Shown in pieces: positions 41,627 through 50,679 of a stretch of DNA of 64,000 nucleotides. The stretch's first letter is position 1. Each line of letters begins with the position of its first letter. Origin of the DNA: COMBO-56-21 sp963705355 (GTDB lineage Archaea > Thermoplasmatota > Thermoplasmata > UBA10834). The notes below the pieces were generated by a model that saw only the letters and a program-made list of their open reading frames with translations, was not told the origin of the DNA and did no database searches. The stretch lies in contig OY970070.1 in the NCBI GenBank assembly GCA_963705355.1, forward strand, positions 1,550,001 to 1,614,000, read 5' to 3'. A program made the translations under genes and the position numbers.

Positions 41627-43495
41627 TTGGACTTCAGAACGCTCGGGCTGAAGGTCGGGATCGAGATTCATCAGCAGCTCAGCACGGGCAAGCTGTTCTG
41701 CGAGTGCGAGACGGAGTTTTCAGACGAGCATCACAAGGAGTTCATCAGGCGCCTGAGGCCAACGCAGAGCGAGATGGGCGAGATCGACAGGGCAGCGCTC
41801 GAGGAATCCGAGAGGAAGCTCCATTTCAGGTACCAGACCGTCCCGTATTCCTGCCTTGTGGAGGCGGATGAAGAACCTCCTCACGATGCGAACAAACGTG
41901 CGATCGAGGCCTCGCTCGAGATGTCATGCCTGCTCGGCATGATACCTGTGGACGAGGTCCATTTCATGAGGAAGATCGTCATCGACGGCTCGAACACCGG
42001 GGGATTCCAAAGGACCACGCTCATCTCGACCAGGGGTTCGGTCCAGGTCGGTGAGAAGAGCATTGGCGTCTCGACTCTCTGTCTGGAGGAGGACGCCGCG
42101 AGGAGGATCTCGGAACACGGGGCCGAGGTCACGTATCGCTTGGACAGGCTGGGCATTCCGCTAATCGAAATCGCCACTGACCCTGACATCTCCACCCCCG
42201 AGGAAGCAAGGCTCGTCGCTGAGAGGCTCGGCTCTCTTTTGAGGGCGACCAAGAAAGTGAGACGCGGGATAGGGACGATAAGAGAGGATGTGAACATCTC
42301 AATATCAGGCGGTGCGAGGGTAGAGATCAAGGGCGCCCAGGAGCTCAGGCTTCTTCACATCTATGTCGAGGAGGAGGTCAAGCGTCAGCTCGCCCTTCTG
42401 GAGGTCACGAGAACTCTCAGGGAGCGAGGGGCCAAGAGGATCGAGCCGGATATCAAGGACCTCTCCGGGATGTTCCGAGACACCCGCTGCAAGGTCATCA
42501 AAGGGGCGCTTGAAACCCACGGCAGAGTCCTCGTCGTGAAGCTCCCGAAGTTCGGGGGCCTTCTGGGGCCGACTGCCGACGGTGTGAAACGCCTGGGTCC
42601 TGAAATGGCCGCGCATGCGCGCGTGGCCGGCGTGAAAGGGCTGTTCCATTCTGATGAACTGCCAGGATATGGTGTCACCGTCGCCGAGGTTGAGGACATC
42701 ACATCCGCGCTCGCTGTCGAGCCCGGGGACGCCTTCATGATAGTCGCAGACGAGGAGGAGAGGGCCAGGGCAGCGATTGCCAAGGCCGTCGAGCGGGCGA
42801 ACGTGTCGATCGAGGGCGTTCCCGAAGAGACCCGGGACCCATTGCCCGACGGCCAGACAGTCTACAGCCGTCCATTGCCCGGGAAGGAGAGGATGTACCC
42901 GGAGACCGATGTCAAGCCCATCCTCATCAACGAGACAATACTCGAGAGCATCAAGCTGAACCTTCCGGAAATGCCGGAGGAGAAGGTCGCGCGGTTCGTC
43001 AAGGACTTCGGGATTAGCAAGGAGCAGGCGGAGTCCCTGGTCAAGGGGGGATATGAGGACGAGTTCGAGCTGCTGGCCTCAGGCTTCGGAAACGCGCAGG
43101 TTGTCGCACGGATCTACCTGAACACCTATCCGGAACTCGAGAAGCAGGGGCTGACCCCATCGTCTCTATCACTGGATGCGATGAAGGACGTGCTCTTGGG
43201 CCTCAAGAACGGGTCCTTCGCCAAGGAGGCGATACCGCAGATACTGGCGTCTGTCCTGGAGAACGGCCACGGGGTGGCCAGGGCGGTCGAGACCCTCGGG
43301 GTGGAGGCGATCGACATGGACGCCGTCCGAGAGGTGTGCGCCCGGGTCGTGAAGTCTCGCGAGAAGTTCATCAGGGAGCGCGGACAGAACAGCCTTGGGC
43401 CCCTCATGGGCATCGTGATGAAGGAACTCCGAGGAAAGGTGGACGGCAAGGTCATCAGCGAGATTTTGCGCGAGAGGATAGAACAGCTCCTGTGA
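41627..43495 (+). CDS. gatE: Glutamyl-tRNA(Gln) amidotransferase subunit E
   Basis: A 622-residue GatE of normal length. The GatB-like cradle domain begins GLKVGIEIHQQLSTGKLFC and includes PLIEIATDPDISTPEEA and RREDVN-like IREDVNISISGGARVEIKG. An AspRS-like insertion (about 280-410) is followed by YPETDVKPI and the C-terminal helical and YqeY-like domains that grip tRNA (NSLGPLMGIVMKELRGKVDGK). The start is TTG at 41627. The last 41 bases overlap a possible small gene on the opposite strand. Confidence 0.96.
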   Translation: MDFRTLGLKVGIEIHQQLSTGKLFCECETEFSDEHHKEFIRRLRPTQSEMGEIDRAALEESERKLHFRYQTVPYSCLVEADEEPPHDANKRAIEASLEMSCLLGMIPVDEVHFMRKIVIDGSNTGGFQRTTLISTRGSVQVGEKSIGVSTLCLEEDAARRISEHGAEVTYRLDRLGIPLIEIATDPDISTPEEARLVAERLGSLLRATKKVRRGIGTIREDVNISISGGARVEIKGAQELRLLHIYVEEEVKRQLALLEVTRTLRERGAKRIEPDIKDLSGMFRDTRCKVIKGALETHGRVLVVKLPKFGGLLGPTADGVKRLGPEMAAHARVAGVKGLFHSDELPGYGVTVAEVEDITSALAVEPGDAFMIVADEEERARAAIAKAVERANVSIEGVPEETRDPLPDGQTVYSRPLPGKERMYPETDVKPILINETILESIKLNLPEMPEEKVARFVKDFGISKEQAESLVKGGYEDEFELLASGFGNAQVVARIYLNTYPELEKQGLTPSSLSLDAMKDVLLGLKNGSFAKEAIPQILASVLENGHGVARAVETLGVEAIDMDAVREVCARVVKSREKFIRERGQNSLGPLMGIVMKELRGKVDGKVISEILRERIEQLL

Positions 43496-43643
43496 CCGGC
43501 GGCTTGTCGGCGAGCATCGTGAGAAAGTCCTTGCAGTACTGGATCGCAGCGCCTTTGTCAGATTCGCTGCATCTCAAGAAACTCTGACAGAGCTCTTCGA
43601 GATCGTTGGGATTGTTGTACTTCCTCGGCCCCTTTCGCGCCAC
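43455..43643 (-). CDS. Possible small protein of unknown function
   Basis: A 62-residue frame from GTG 43643, with GGGAGTG seven bases upstream. It contains ARKGPRKYNNPNDLEELCQS and an acidic helical middle with three cysteines. Codon third positions are mostly G or C, like neighbouring genes, which favours real coding. It overlaps the end of gatE by 41 bases on the opposite strand. I do not recognise a family. If it is not translated, 43496-43703 is simply an intergenic gap. Confidence 0.45.
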   Translation of the reverse strand: MARKGPRKYNNPNDLEELCQSFLRCSESDKGAAIQYCKDFLTMLADKPPVTGAVLSSRAKSR

Positions 43644-43703
43644 TGGTTCACTCCCGATGCTGAGCAAACCACATCAGAAGTGCCCCTAATAATACTTCTC
43701 GCC

Positions 43704-44297
43704 TCATTCTCGAAACGCACTTCTGAACCGGAATTCGTATGCGAATATAGATTCGAAGAACATGCGTTGCTCCTCGAGCAGTCTTACATCGTATCTCTCT
43801 CTGGCCGCTTTCAAAACCGACACCAGTCCTCCGGCGGATGACAGGATCATGTAGATCCTTCCGCCCGGGTTGAGATGTTTCCAGGCATCCCGGAGGAACC
43901 TGATCGCGACCTCGTTTCCCTCCTCGCCGCCTGACCACGCTTTCTCTATCCAGGCGGTCGATCTGGTCTCAACTGGCAGGTATGGGGGGTTGAATGCTAT
44001 GATATCGAAGCTGCCGTGGATATTTCCAAAGAGGTCGCTGCGCACAGCATCCATTCTGACATTGTTCTTGGCCGCATTTCTCCTGGTGCACTCGACCGCA
44101 TGCGGGTTGATGTCAGCTGCGGTGACCTTCGCGCCCAACTTCGCGGCATGGATCGCGATCAAGCCTGTTCCAGTCCCCATTTCGAGAAGGCCTACTCCTC
44201 GCGCCACGTCGACTACCCTCAAAAGAAGGTAGCTGTCGTCGCTCGGGGCATAGACGTCAGGAGAGGCGTCCATGTCCAGAGATGTGTCCAGTCGCAC
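43704..44297 (-). CDS. HemK2/Mtq2-like class I methyltransferase
   Basis: A 197-residue SAM methyltransferase. SAM-binding motif I is LLEMGTGTGLIAIHAA, AADINPHAVECTRRNA follows, and the catalytic NPPY is in IIAFNPPYLPVE. The N-terminal VYAPSDDSYLLLRVVD fits the HemK2/Mtq2 group, which methylates the glutamine of the GGQ motif of release factor aRF1, often together with Trm112. The target is an inference; methylation of other proteins or of lysine is also known for the family. It is divergent from the rhomboid gene. Confidence 0.88.
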   Translation of the reverse strand: MRLDTSLDMDASPDVYAPSDDSYLLLRVVDVARGVGLLEMGTGTGLIAIHAAKLGAKVTAADINPHAVECTRRNAAKNNVRMDAVRSDLFGNIHGSFDIIAFNPPYLPVETRSTAWIEKAWSGGEEGNEVAIRFLRDAWKHLNPGGRIYMILSSAGGLVSVLKAARERYDVRLLEEQRMFFESIFAYEFRFRSAFRE

Positions 44298-44420
44298 GCT
44301 TGGCGTAGACCTTCCATCGAGCTTAAGGTTTTACTAGCCGAACTCAATCACCCGAAGAGCATCTTTGGGCACAAGTCCATTGAGCATCGAAGTTGTGAGG
44401 GATTGCATGGAGATCTGGTC

Positions 44421-45293
44421 ATGGAACCTTGGGTTCTGTTGGTGATCGGCGCAATAGTCGCAGCCACATTGTATTCCGCGTGGAAGCAGTTCAGCTTCTC
44501 AATAATCGCCAGCGCGGTCTGCGTGTTCACATTCATTGTGATGTCTCTCGTCGGCCAAAACAACTGGTTTGCCGCGGAGGACCAGATCGCCTTCAGTCCG
44601 GTCGATCTGGGCGATCCTGCGCGCATCTACACGCTTCTGACATCGATGTTCGCTCATGCCAACCTCTTACACCTTCTATTCAACATTCTGGGATTGATAT
44701 TTATTGGCATGGTGTTCGAGCAAAGAGTCGGCTCAAGATCGTTCATTCTGTTGTTCTTTCTCAGCGGTCTTGCAGGTACTCTTGTTTTCGCCGGCCTGCA
44801 CTGGAACGATAGCCTGATTATCGTGCTTGGAGCGTCTGGCGCCATCAGCGGAGTGCTCGGCGCCTTTGCCCGGTTGTACCCGAACGAGAAGATGTCAATG
44901 TTCATCTTCTTCGTGCCTCTCCCTCCGATGCCCATATGGATCATCGTCGGTCTGTTCGTCCTGATCCAGTTGTTTCTGATTCCCACATCATCGCAGATTG
45001 CCTACGAGTCTCACCTTGGTGGCTTGGCGGCGGGCATTCTTCTCGCCCCGATTCTGGTCAAGTTGCCTTTGCACAAAGGGGTCAGACGGACGATATCGCT
45101 CCAGGCGCTTCCGCGGCTCGCGACCACGCCCGAGTTGAAGTCCATGCTCAAGCGGATCGAAGAGGAGAGCGTACCTGATGTCAGGAGCGCATGGATCGAG
45201 CATTTCCTGTCAAAGGCTAGATGCCCTCACTGTGGCGCCCCTCTGAGGGTTACGAAAGGCGAAGTGATGTGTGAGAAAGGGCATCTCTTATGA
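44421..45293 (+). CDS. Rhomboid-family intramembrane protease with C-terminal zinc ribbon
   Basis: A 290-residue membrane protein from ATG 44421, chosen because GGAGAT lies eight bases upstream; the longer frame from 44016 is a shadow of the methyltransferase. Rhomboid landmarks are HANLLHLLFNILGL, the nucleophilic Ser in IIVLGASGAISGVLGA and the catalytic His in YESHLGGLAAGI. Seven or so hydrophobic helices are visible. The C-terminus (CPHCGAPLRVTKGEVMCEKGH) forms a cytoplasmic zinc ribbon, unusual for rhomboids. It would cleave membrane proteins within the bilayer; the substrate is unknown. Confidence 0.9.
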   Translation: MEPWVLLVIGAIVAATLYSAWKQFSFSIIASAVCVFTFIVMSLVGQNNWFAAEDQIAFSPVDLGDPARIYTLLTSMFAHANLLHLLFNILGLIFIGMVFEQRVGSRSFILLFFLSGLAGTLVFAGLHWNDSLIIVLGASGAISGVLGAFARLYPNEKMSMFIFFVPLPPMPIWIIVGLFVLIQLFLIPTSSQIAYESHLGGLAAGILLAPILVKLPLHKGVRRTISLQALPRLATTPELKSMLKRIEEESVPDVRSAWIEHFLSKARCPHCGAPLRVTKGEVMCEKGHLL

Positions 45294-45436
45294 CGGACCC
45301 GCGGGATATGCCCACCATCCCAGCAGCGTTCCAGAGAGTAGGAATCCCTAAGTCCAGTCCTGGCCATGAAGGGCATGGACATGATTTCGAAGTAGGCGGA
45401 AAGAAGTAAGATACATGAGGGCAATCCGGCCGCGCA

Positions 45437-46039
45437 ATGACCGTCCCGACATCTGTCATGGTTGAATGCCCCGTGTGCCGCCAGGAGACGCTGCACGAGG
45501 TGCTTTCTGGCAAGATCGGTGGGAAGGCTCAGATCGTGCTGGAATCCACTGTGAAATGCAGGGAGTGCGGCCAAGTGCATCATGCCGTCATGAAGGTCGA
45601 GAAACCGATCGAGCTTCCCGTGATCATAAGCTGGCTCGAGAAATCAACGCGATCCTCCGTTCTGCTCGGCCCCGATGAGGTCCTCTCGACAGACGATGAG
45701 GTCATGTGCGGCGAGGAGCTCGTGCTCATAACCTCGATCGAGTCGAAGGGTGCCAGGGTGAAGCGCGCAAAGGTCAGGGACATTGATACCGTCTGGGGGA
45801 AGAGATTCAACAAGGTGAGGGTGCCGGTCTCGGTCAGCCATCTCGGAAAGTGCTACTCGGAGCACGTGATGGCCGTGCCCGATGAGGAGTTCTACATAGG
45901 TGACATAATCAGCGTCGGCAAGCACGATGTCGTCATACACGCGATCAAGATCAAGGACAAATCCCTCAGGACGGGCGGAGCAGCGGCAAGGGATATCGTA
46001 AGGGTCTATGCCAGCATAGTCAGGAAGACATCCTCTTGA
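45437..46039 (+). CDS. HVO_0476-family archaeal zinc-finger protein
   Basis: A 200-residue protein with an N-terminal zinc site made of CPVCRQETLHEV and CRECGQVHH, and a beta-rich C-terminal domain (KRFNKVRVPVSVSHLGKCYSEHVMAVPDEEFYIGD) with the spacing of the COG1326 family. The family is confined to archaea and its function is unknown. Start ATG 45437 or the internal ATG 45458 (MVECPVCR) are both possible. It lies 43 bases upstream of pcm on the same strand. Confidence 0.82.
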   Translation: MTVPTSVMVECPVCRQETLHEVLSGKIGGKAQIVLESTVKCRECGQVHHAVMKVEKPIELPVIISWLEKSTRSSVLLGPDEVLSTDDEVMCGEELVLITSIESKGARVKRAKVRDIDTVWGKRFNKVRVPVSVSHLGKCYSEHVMAVPDEEFYIGDIISVGKHDVVIHAIKIKDKSLRTGGAAARDIVRVYASIVRKTSS

Positions 46040-46082
46040 ATCAGACGTCAGGTTTTTTGCCTCAGGTGGCGATTCACTCGTT

Positions 46083-46739
46083 GTGTTTGAGGGGTTCGAG
46101 CAAGAACGCAATCGCTTGGTCAACAGTCTCGTGAGCCGAGGCTACATCACGGACCGCGAGGTGGAGAAGGCCATGAAGCGCGTCCCCAGGGAGGAGTTCA
46201 TTCCGCCCGAGATCAGGGATGAGGCCTATGTCGACACCCCTCTCCCAATTGGGGAGGGCCAGACGATTTCCGCCCCCCACATGGTCGCGATCATGGCCGA
46301 GCGGCTTCAGCTCAAGCCAGGGCTCAAAGTGCTCGAGATAGGCGCCGGCTCTGGATACCATGCCGCCGTCTGTGCTGAGATCATCGCTCCCGATGGTCAT
46401 ATGTACACGATCGAGAGGATAGCGAGCCTTGCAAATTTCGCGGAAAACAACCTCAAGAGGACTGGCTACGGCGCCCAAGTCACTGTCATCTTCGGCGACG
46501 GGACCAAAGGTCTTCCGGAGAAGGCGCCTTTCGACCGGATATTCGTCGCTGCGGGAGCGCCGGACATCCCCACTCCATTGACGGACCAGCTTGCGGATCG
46601 AGGGATCCTTCTGGTCCCTGTCGGCGGCCGATTCTATCAGGACCTGATCAAGGTCGAGAGGAAGGGCCAGAAGCTCGATAAGGAGAACCTGGGCGGGTGC
46701 GTTTTCGTCCCGCTCATCGGCGAATATGGATACCACTGA
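46083..46739 (+). CDS. pcm: Protein-L-isoaspartate O-methyltransferase
   Basis: A 218-residue repair enzyme that methylates isoaspartyl residues in aged proteins. The family segments are VPREEFIPPEIRDEAYVDTP, PIGEGQTISAPHMVAIM, the SAM motif VLEIGAGSGYHAAV and IFVAAGAPDIP. The start is GTG at 46083. It follows the zinc-finger gene in the same direction and converges with the HAD gene six bases away. Confidence 0.95.
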   Translation: MFEGFEQERNRLVNSLVSRGYITDREVEKAMKRVPREEFIPPEIRDEAYVDTPLPIGEGQTISAPHMVAIMAERLQLKPGLKVLEIGAGSGYHAAVCAEIIAPDGHMYTIERIASLANFAENNLKRTGYGAQVTVIFGDGTKGLPEKAPFDRIFVAAGAPDIPTPLTDQLADRGILLVPVGGRFYQDLIKVERKGQKLDKENLGGCVFVPLIGEYGYH

Positions 46740-46744
46740 CACCA

Positions 46745-47398
46745 TCAGATGAACTTCAGTATCCCGGAGAGGTCTTCATCCTCGACGATGGCATCGGCGC
46801 TCTGTCTCACGATCTCGTCCGAGGGCCGGAACGCAATCCCTTTCCCGGATCTCCTGAACATCGAAACATCGTAGTGGGAGTTCCCCACGCTCACGATGTC
46901 CTTCGCCCCGATGCCGAAATGCTTCCCCACCACGGCGACAGCATCTCCCTTGTCCATGAGCCTCACTCTGAGCACTCCCTCGCCGGACAGCTTGCCGTTC
47001 TTGTCCACGTCCAGGCCATTCGCCATGTGATGGTCGATCCCTATCTCCTCAGATATCCGCTCCGCCAGCAGGTCGATGCCCGCAGAGACTATTGCGGTCT
47101 TGAGGCCGGACTCGCGAAGTTGTTTCACAGCTTTGGCCGCCCCTGGCATCAGCGGGACTGAGGCCAGAATCTCCCGTATCCTCCCCTCAGACACATCCGG
47201 TTCCCTCTCCTTCCACAGGTGGATGTCTCTTCGTATGAACTCGAGGTCGTCGATCTCCCCTCTGAGATATGCATAGAGCGAATGGTCGTTGTTGACACCG
47301 AAATGTTTGTGGACGTGGACCCAAGAGCTCTGGATGTCCGCCAAAACGCCGTCCATGTCGAACACGACTAGCCCGGCCACGGTCTGCGGATGGCGCAA
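46745..47398 (-). CDS. HAD-superfamily phosphatase, phosphoserine phosphatase-like
   Basis: A 217-residue HAD hydrolase. Motif I is VFDMDGVLAD (nucleophile and acid Asp), motif II is AIVSAGID, motif III is the Lys in DKGDAVAVVGKHF and motif IV is VGNSHYDVSMF. The helical cap between motifs I and II resembles SerB, so a phosphoserine phosphatase role is possible, but other small phosphoesters cannot be excluded. The first start is TTG 47398; GTG 47380 (MAGLVVFDMDGV) is an alternative. Confidence 0.85.
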   Translation of the reverse strand: MRHPQTVAGLVVFDMDGVLADIQSSWVHVHKHFGVNNDHSLYAYLRGEIDDLEFIRRDIHLWKEREPDVSEGRIREILASVPLMPGAAKAVKQLRESGLKTAIVSAGIDLLAERISEEIGIDHHMANGLDVDKNGKLSGEGVLRVRLMDKGDAVAVVGKHFGIGAKDIVSVGNSHYDVSMFRRSGKGIAFRPSDEIVRQSADAIVEDEDLSGILKFI

Positions 47399-47401
47399 AG
47401 G

Positions 47402-47410
47402 CTTATTAAA
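47402..47410 (+). promoter_or_regulatory. TATA box for the TraB-family gene
   Basis: CTTATTAAA lies about 30 bases before ATG 47436, placing the transcript start at or next to the start codon; a leaderless mRNA is likely. Confidence 0.5.
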
Positions 47411-47435
47411 AGGACGTCATGTTGAACTGGGACAG

Positions 47436-48140
47436 ATGATAACTCTCATAGGCGTCGGGCATGTGTTCGCGATATCCGACAATGTCAAGGAGGTCATCAG
47501 ACTGAAGCGGCCGGAGGTCGTTTGCCTGGAGCTCGATCCCGCACGATATCATTCGCTGATGCAGAGGGAGCGCTCGGGTTCGATTCCTCTCCAGTATCGC
47601 CTGCTGTCCTACTTTCAGAAACGAATGGCCGGGAAGTTCGGGACAGAGGTAGGAGATGAGATGATGGCGGCTGTAGCCGCCGCTGGAGAAGTGGGGGCGA
47701 AGGTCGCGCTCATCGATATGGATGCTGCGAGGGTTTTCGCGAAGCTCTGGTCGAAGATGTCGTTCAAAGAGAAGTTGAACCTCATCGGCGGGGCCCTCGT
47801 CGGGCTAGTCTTGTCAAAGGAGACCGTTGAGAAGGAGATCGACAAGTACGAGACGAACGAGGTGCAGTACCTCGAGTCCATGGGCAAGGAACTTCCTTCG
47901 GTCAAGGAAGTGCTGATTGACGATCGCAACAAGCACATGGCAGACATGCTCGGCTCCCTCGCTGCGCAGCACAAGAACATCGTCGCCGTCGTCGGCGACG
48001 GCCACATACCGGGCCTGCTGCAGTTGCTGGGGGCGGTCGAGGTGGAAACCATAAGGCTGCGGGATTTGAGGAGCGGCACGGTCGAGGCGAAACAGAACGC
48101 GGCAGAGTACAATGTGAGCTTCTGGTACCATAACGAGTGA
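47436..48140 (+). CDS. TraB/TIKI-family protein
   Basis: A 234-residue protein from ATG 47436; the frame is open further upstream but that part is a shadow of the HAD gene. The family opens with LIGVGHVFAISDNVKEVI and VVCLELDPARYHSLM, and ends VAVVGDGHIPGLLQLLG. The two GxH motifs and the Glu are the proposed metal ligands of the TraB/TIKI/GumN fold, which includes membrane-associated proteases. Archaeal members often have extra membrane helices; here only IGGALVGLVLS is hydrophobic. Function unassigned. It is the last core gene before the island. Confidence 0.82.
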   Translation: MITLIGVGHVFAISDNVKEVIRLKRPEVVCLELDPARYHSLMQRERSGSIPLQYRLLSYFQKRMAGKFGTEVGDEMMAAVAAAGEVGAKVALIDMDAARVFAKLWSKMSFKEKLNLIGGALVGLVLSKETVEKEIDKYETNEVQYLESMGKELPSVKEVLIDDRNKHMADMLGSLAAQHKNIVAVVGDGHIPGLLQLLGAVEVETIRLRDLRSGTVEAKQNAAEYNVSFWYHNE

Positions 48141-48198
48141 GTGCAGTTACACTCAGGTCCGTCAAAAGCATTTCGGTCTTCAAAATCCGACTCTCAAA

Positions 48199-49446
48199 CT
48201 AGGTCTCCATGGTCGGTGCCTTCTGGATCGAGCGTTGCAGTCTGATCTTCTCCATCATGGTCGCGAACTCCATGGTGCCAATTTGACCAGCAAGATAGGC
48301 ACTCGCGAGGCTCACAACCTCTTTGGACAAGCCACCTTCGAGTTCCATCGCTGGCGGTTCGAGAAGGCCTAGTGGCCCATAAGGTAATCGAGCGGCCTGT
48401 TCGTCGAAGATGTCACGGAGCTGAGGATTGTCGTACCAGTCTCTCATAGTCCCACCCTGTGCGGCGTCGTGGCCCATCAGGTAGGCTGTGGCTTGCTTGC
48501 TGAGTCCAGCCCGTCTTGAAGTCGTGGCGACCCAATGACGCAGATGAGCCGGGGAGAGATGTGGCAGTTGCCACTTTCTCTCTAGTCGCTGCCAGTGCCT
48601 ACGGAGCGCCGAGTATGTCTGACCTTTTGAACTGATCAACTGGCCTTTGACACTTCTCCAAGGCAGGATCGGCCCGTCGGGAGAGGCCATCTCGGCCTTC
48701 TCCTTCCACAGTTGCAGTGCTTCCACGACATCGGGAGTCAATCGCGCGGCTACAGGCGAGCAGGTCTTGAAGGATTCCTGCACTCCGTCTGCGACGATCG
48801 ACACGGGCTTCCCCTGATCGTCGTACTGGACATTTCTCCACTTCAGGCGACAGATATGGGAAGGCCGCCACCCGTGCTGTGCCAAGAGAAGCCACAGAAG
48901 GCGAAGGTATGGGTCTTTCTCATTCGCCAACGCATTGGCCCATGTCTTGACCTGAGTATCGGGCGGGCTCTGCCTACGCCTCACTCTGGGAAGCTTCGGA
49001 AGATCTCGTTTGCTGTCGATCGGCCACGGAAGATTCAAGCCGTAAGTCCAGACGGGCTTCAAGGCGGCCACGGTCCAACGCCACGACGGTTTTGGGAGCT
49101 TGTCCAGATGAGTCAGAATTAGCATTCGACCTTTGGGGCCGCTCAGTCGCCTTCGCGTGTAGGATTCGAGGTTCGCGTCCTTGGCAAACCGCCTGAAGGC
49201 CCGTAGGTATTCCTCGGCCGAATCATCTTTGAGCCTGGTTCTGGTCTGTTGTCGGAAACGTTCTACCACTTCGGAAACTCTCAGGGGAGAGTCGTCCCCT
49301 TCGAGCGCCCTAGTGTTGTCTCCACTACCGTCCGTCCCGAGCGGGGTTCTGTTCTCGGGTTCATGCTTACCATCTAGCGACGAGTTGTCCCCATCCTCGT
49401 CGCCGAAAGGAGCATCAGAGTGTCGGAGTGTAAAACTATCGGACAT
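48199..49446 (-). CDS. Tyrosine recombinase / integrase
   Basis: A 415-residue site-specific recombinase. The N-terminal 60 residues are acidic and serine-rich. The SAM-like arm-binding domain follows (RVSEVVERFRQQTRTRLKDD). The catalytic domain has Arg I in AQHGWRPSHICRLKW, HLRH in LSPAHLRHWVATTSRR, GH in YLMGHDAAQGG and the nucleophilic Tyr in TMRDWYDNPQ. All catalytic residues are present, so it should be active. It sits 58 bases from the TraB gene, at the edge of the island, as expected for an integrase beside its attachment site. A C-terminal helical tail of about 60 residues follows the Tyr. Confidence 0.92.
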   Translation of the reverse strand: MSDSFTLRHSDAPFGDEDGDNSSLDGKHEPENRTPLGTDGSGDNTRALEGDDSPLRVSEVVERFRQQTRTRLKDDSAEEYLRAFRRFAKDANLESYTRRRLSGPKGRMLILTHLDKLPKPSWRWTVAALKPVWTYGLNLPWPIDSKRDLPKLPRVRRRQSPPDTQVKTWANALANEKDPYLRLLWLLLAQHGWRPSHICRLKWRNVQYDDQGKPVSIVADGVQESFKTCSPVAARLTPDVVEALQLWKEKAEMASPDGPILPWRSVKGQLISSKGQTYSALRRHWQRLERKWQLPHLSPAHLRHWVATTSRRAGLSKQATAYLMGHDAAQGGTMRDWYDNPQLRDIFDEQAARLPYGPLGLLEPPAMELEGGLSKEVVSLASAYLAGQIGTMEFATMMEKIRLQRSIQKAPTMET

Positions 49447-49578
49447 TTCTCAGGTTAGGCGAAACCAGAGAGGTTTCCTTCGACCCCTTCACCTCCCTTT
49501 TTCGGGATCATGAAGATCGCATTGTTCGATGAGTCGAGCCCCTGGTGATCTTTGACTAGTCGCAAGAGGCAATCGCCG

Positions 49579-50043
49579 CTATCTCTTGGTCTCATGGAGC
49601 CTCCTGCGGATCGTGCAGGCAGATACCCTGAAGTGTTTCGCAATTTGCGCGTAGCTCCAACCCGCCTTCTGCATCTTCTCTGCTAGAGCGGTGTTGATCT
49701 TCTTCCTCCTCCTCGCAGGCTGACCGATTTCCTTGATAAGGTCATTATAGACGTTTGAGTCAATCCCGTCAATAAGTGTTCCTTCGTGAGGCTTTACGTG
49801 CCTGAGTTCCGCAGAGGGTGCGCGCGTCGTGTTCGGGTGAGGTCGCTGCTGCTCACCGCCCACGTTCTTCGATATCATCGGCTTGCCATCACTCGTTCGG
49901 CTCGATGGGACTCCCTGTTCAGTCGCAGATGGTGGCACGCTTGTTGCAGTTCGAGGGGCGCTCGTTTGATTGGCAATGCCGGTCGGCTGAGTGGCCGGCG
50001 GCGCAGGTTTTGTTTCCAGTGGCTTTCTCTTGAAGAGCTCCAT
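49579..50043 (-). CDS. Helix-turn-helix protein with disordered N-terminus
   Basis: A 154-residue protein. Residues 1-90 are rich in Pro, Thr, Ser and Gln and probably disordered. The C-terminal 45 residues form a helix-turn-helix (ALAEKMQKAGWSYAQIAKHF, then RVSACTIRRRLHE), like those of resolvases and Hin. Its ATG overlaps the stop of the preceding small gene (TGATG), so it belongs to a three-gene leftward operon ending before the integrase. It could regulate the element or help recombination. Confidence 0.65.
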   Translation of the reverse strand: MELFKRKPLETKPAPPATQPTGIANQTSAPRTATSVPPSATEQGVPSSRTSDGKPMISKNVGGEQQRPHPNTTRAPSAELRHVKPHEGTLIDGIDSNVYNDLIKEIGQPARRRKKINTALAEKMQKAGWSYAQIAKHFRVSACTIRRRLHETKR

Positions 50044-50249
50044 CAAATCACACCTAGGTCAAGGTTGTTGTCCGGTACTAGAAGGATTGAACCGTCGGCC
50101 CCGGCGACATATAGCCGAGCGGTTGTTGTCGCGTTCCTATTGCAGCCCCACGGGTTGAGCACTCCCTGTATCTCTGCTCCGTCGCCCTGCCACATGAACG
50201 CCCTCGGGCCAGCCAGATCAGTCTTCCTCCTCCGCGGATGGTTGTCCAT
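50043..50249 (-). CDS. Small unknown island protein
   Basis: A 68-residue frame between the ribbon-helix-helix gene and the helix-turn-helix gene. The C-terminal half (ATTTARLYVAGADGSILLV) looks like a beta-structured unit. It overlaps the upstream gene by 32 bases and its stop overlaps the next start, the arrangement of a compact viral or plasmid operon. I do not recognise it, and the start may be internal. Confidence 0.4.
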   Translation of the reverse strand: MDNHPRRRKTDLAGPRAFMWQGDGAEIQGVLNPWGCNRNATTTARLYVAGADGSILLVPDNNLDLGVI

Positions 50250-50412
50250 CCGAATCGTCCAGCCCTTCGCCCGACTCTTCTTCCCAGTCGACGCTTGCCT
50301 CCAGATAGGTCAGCAAGACGTGGATCACGAGCTCCTTGACCGTGACCCCGCGTTCCTTGGCTGCTTCCTTCAGCTCATTCTCCAGCTCCTCGCTTACCTC
50401 TATCTTTCCCAT
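50218..50412 (-). CDS. Small ribbon-helix-helix-like regulator
   Basis: A 64-residue protein. The beginning, GKIEVSEELENELKEAAKER followed by GVTVKELVIHVLLTYLE, has the strand-helix-helix pattern of RHH repressors; the C-terminal 25 residues are strongly acidic. It is the first gene of a leftward three-gene set, suggesting an operon regulator. A start ribosome site (AGGAGAAACGAG) precedes the ATG. Confidence 0.6.
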   Translation of the reverse strand: MGKIEVSEELENELKEAAKERGVTVKELVIHVLLTYLEASVDWEEESGEGLDDSDGQPSAEEED

Positions 50413-50679
50413 CTTCTCGTTTCTCCTGGGACATTTACTTGCCCTGCTTCAACCCACGTGAATGGGAGCCATATATGGGGTATGTCGCGGAAATTTCCGC
50501 CCCGCTTCAAAAGTTTCAATAATGTCAAAGCATTGAGATGCTGACTATGCTGGACGCATCGAGTCAATCCAAAATAGAGAGAGGTCAATCAGTTCAACTT
50601 GCGTAATATTGATGCGTGGAAACTTCCGTTTTTTCCAAGAAACGGAAATCCGTATCCGCTTTCACCACAGCGTGTTTCC

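Noticed and set aside
43648..43938. 96-residue minus-strand frame beside the HemK2-like gene
   Set aside because: It is another frame of the methyltransferase gene and has no independent support.
44016..44420. Long N-terminal extension of the rhomboid gene
   Set aside because: This part is antisense to the methyltransferase and lacks membrane-protein character; ATG 44421 has a good ribosome site.
45227..45583. 118-residue minus-strand frame between rhomboid and zinc-finger genes
   Set aside because: It overlaps both real genes on the opposite strand and has no protein pattern.
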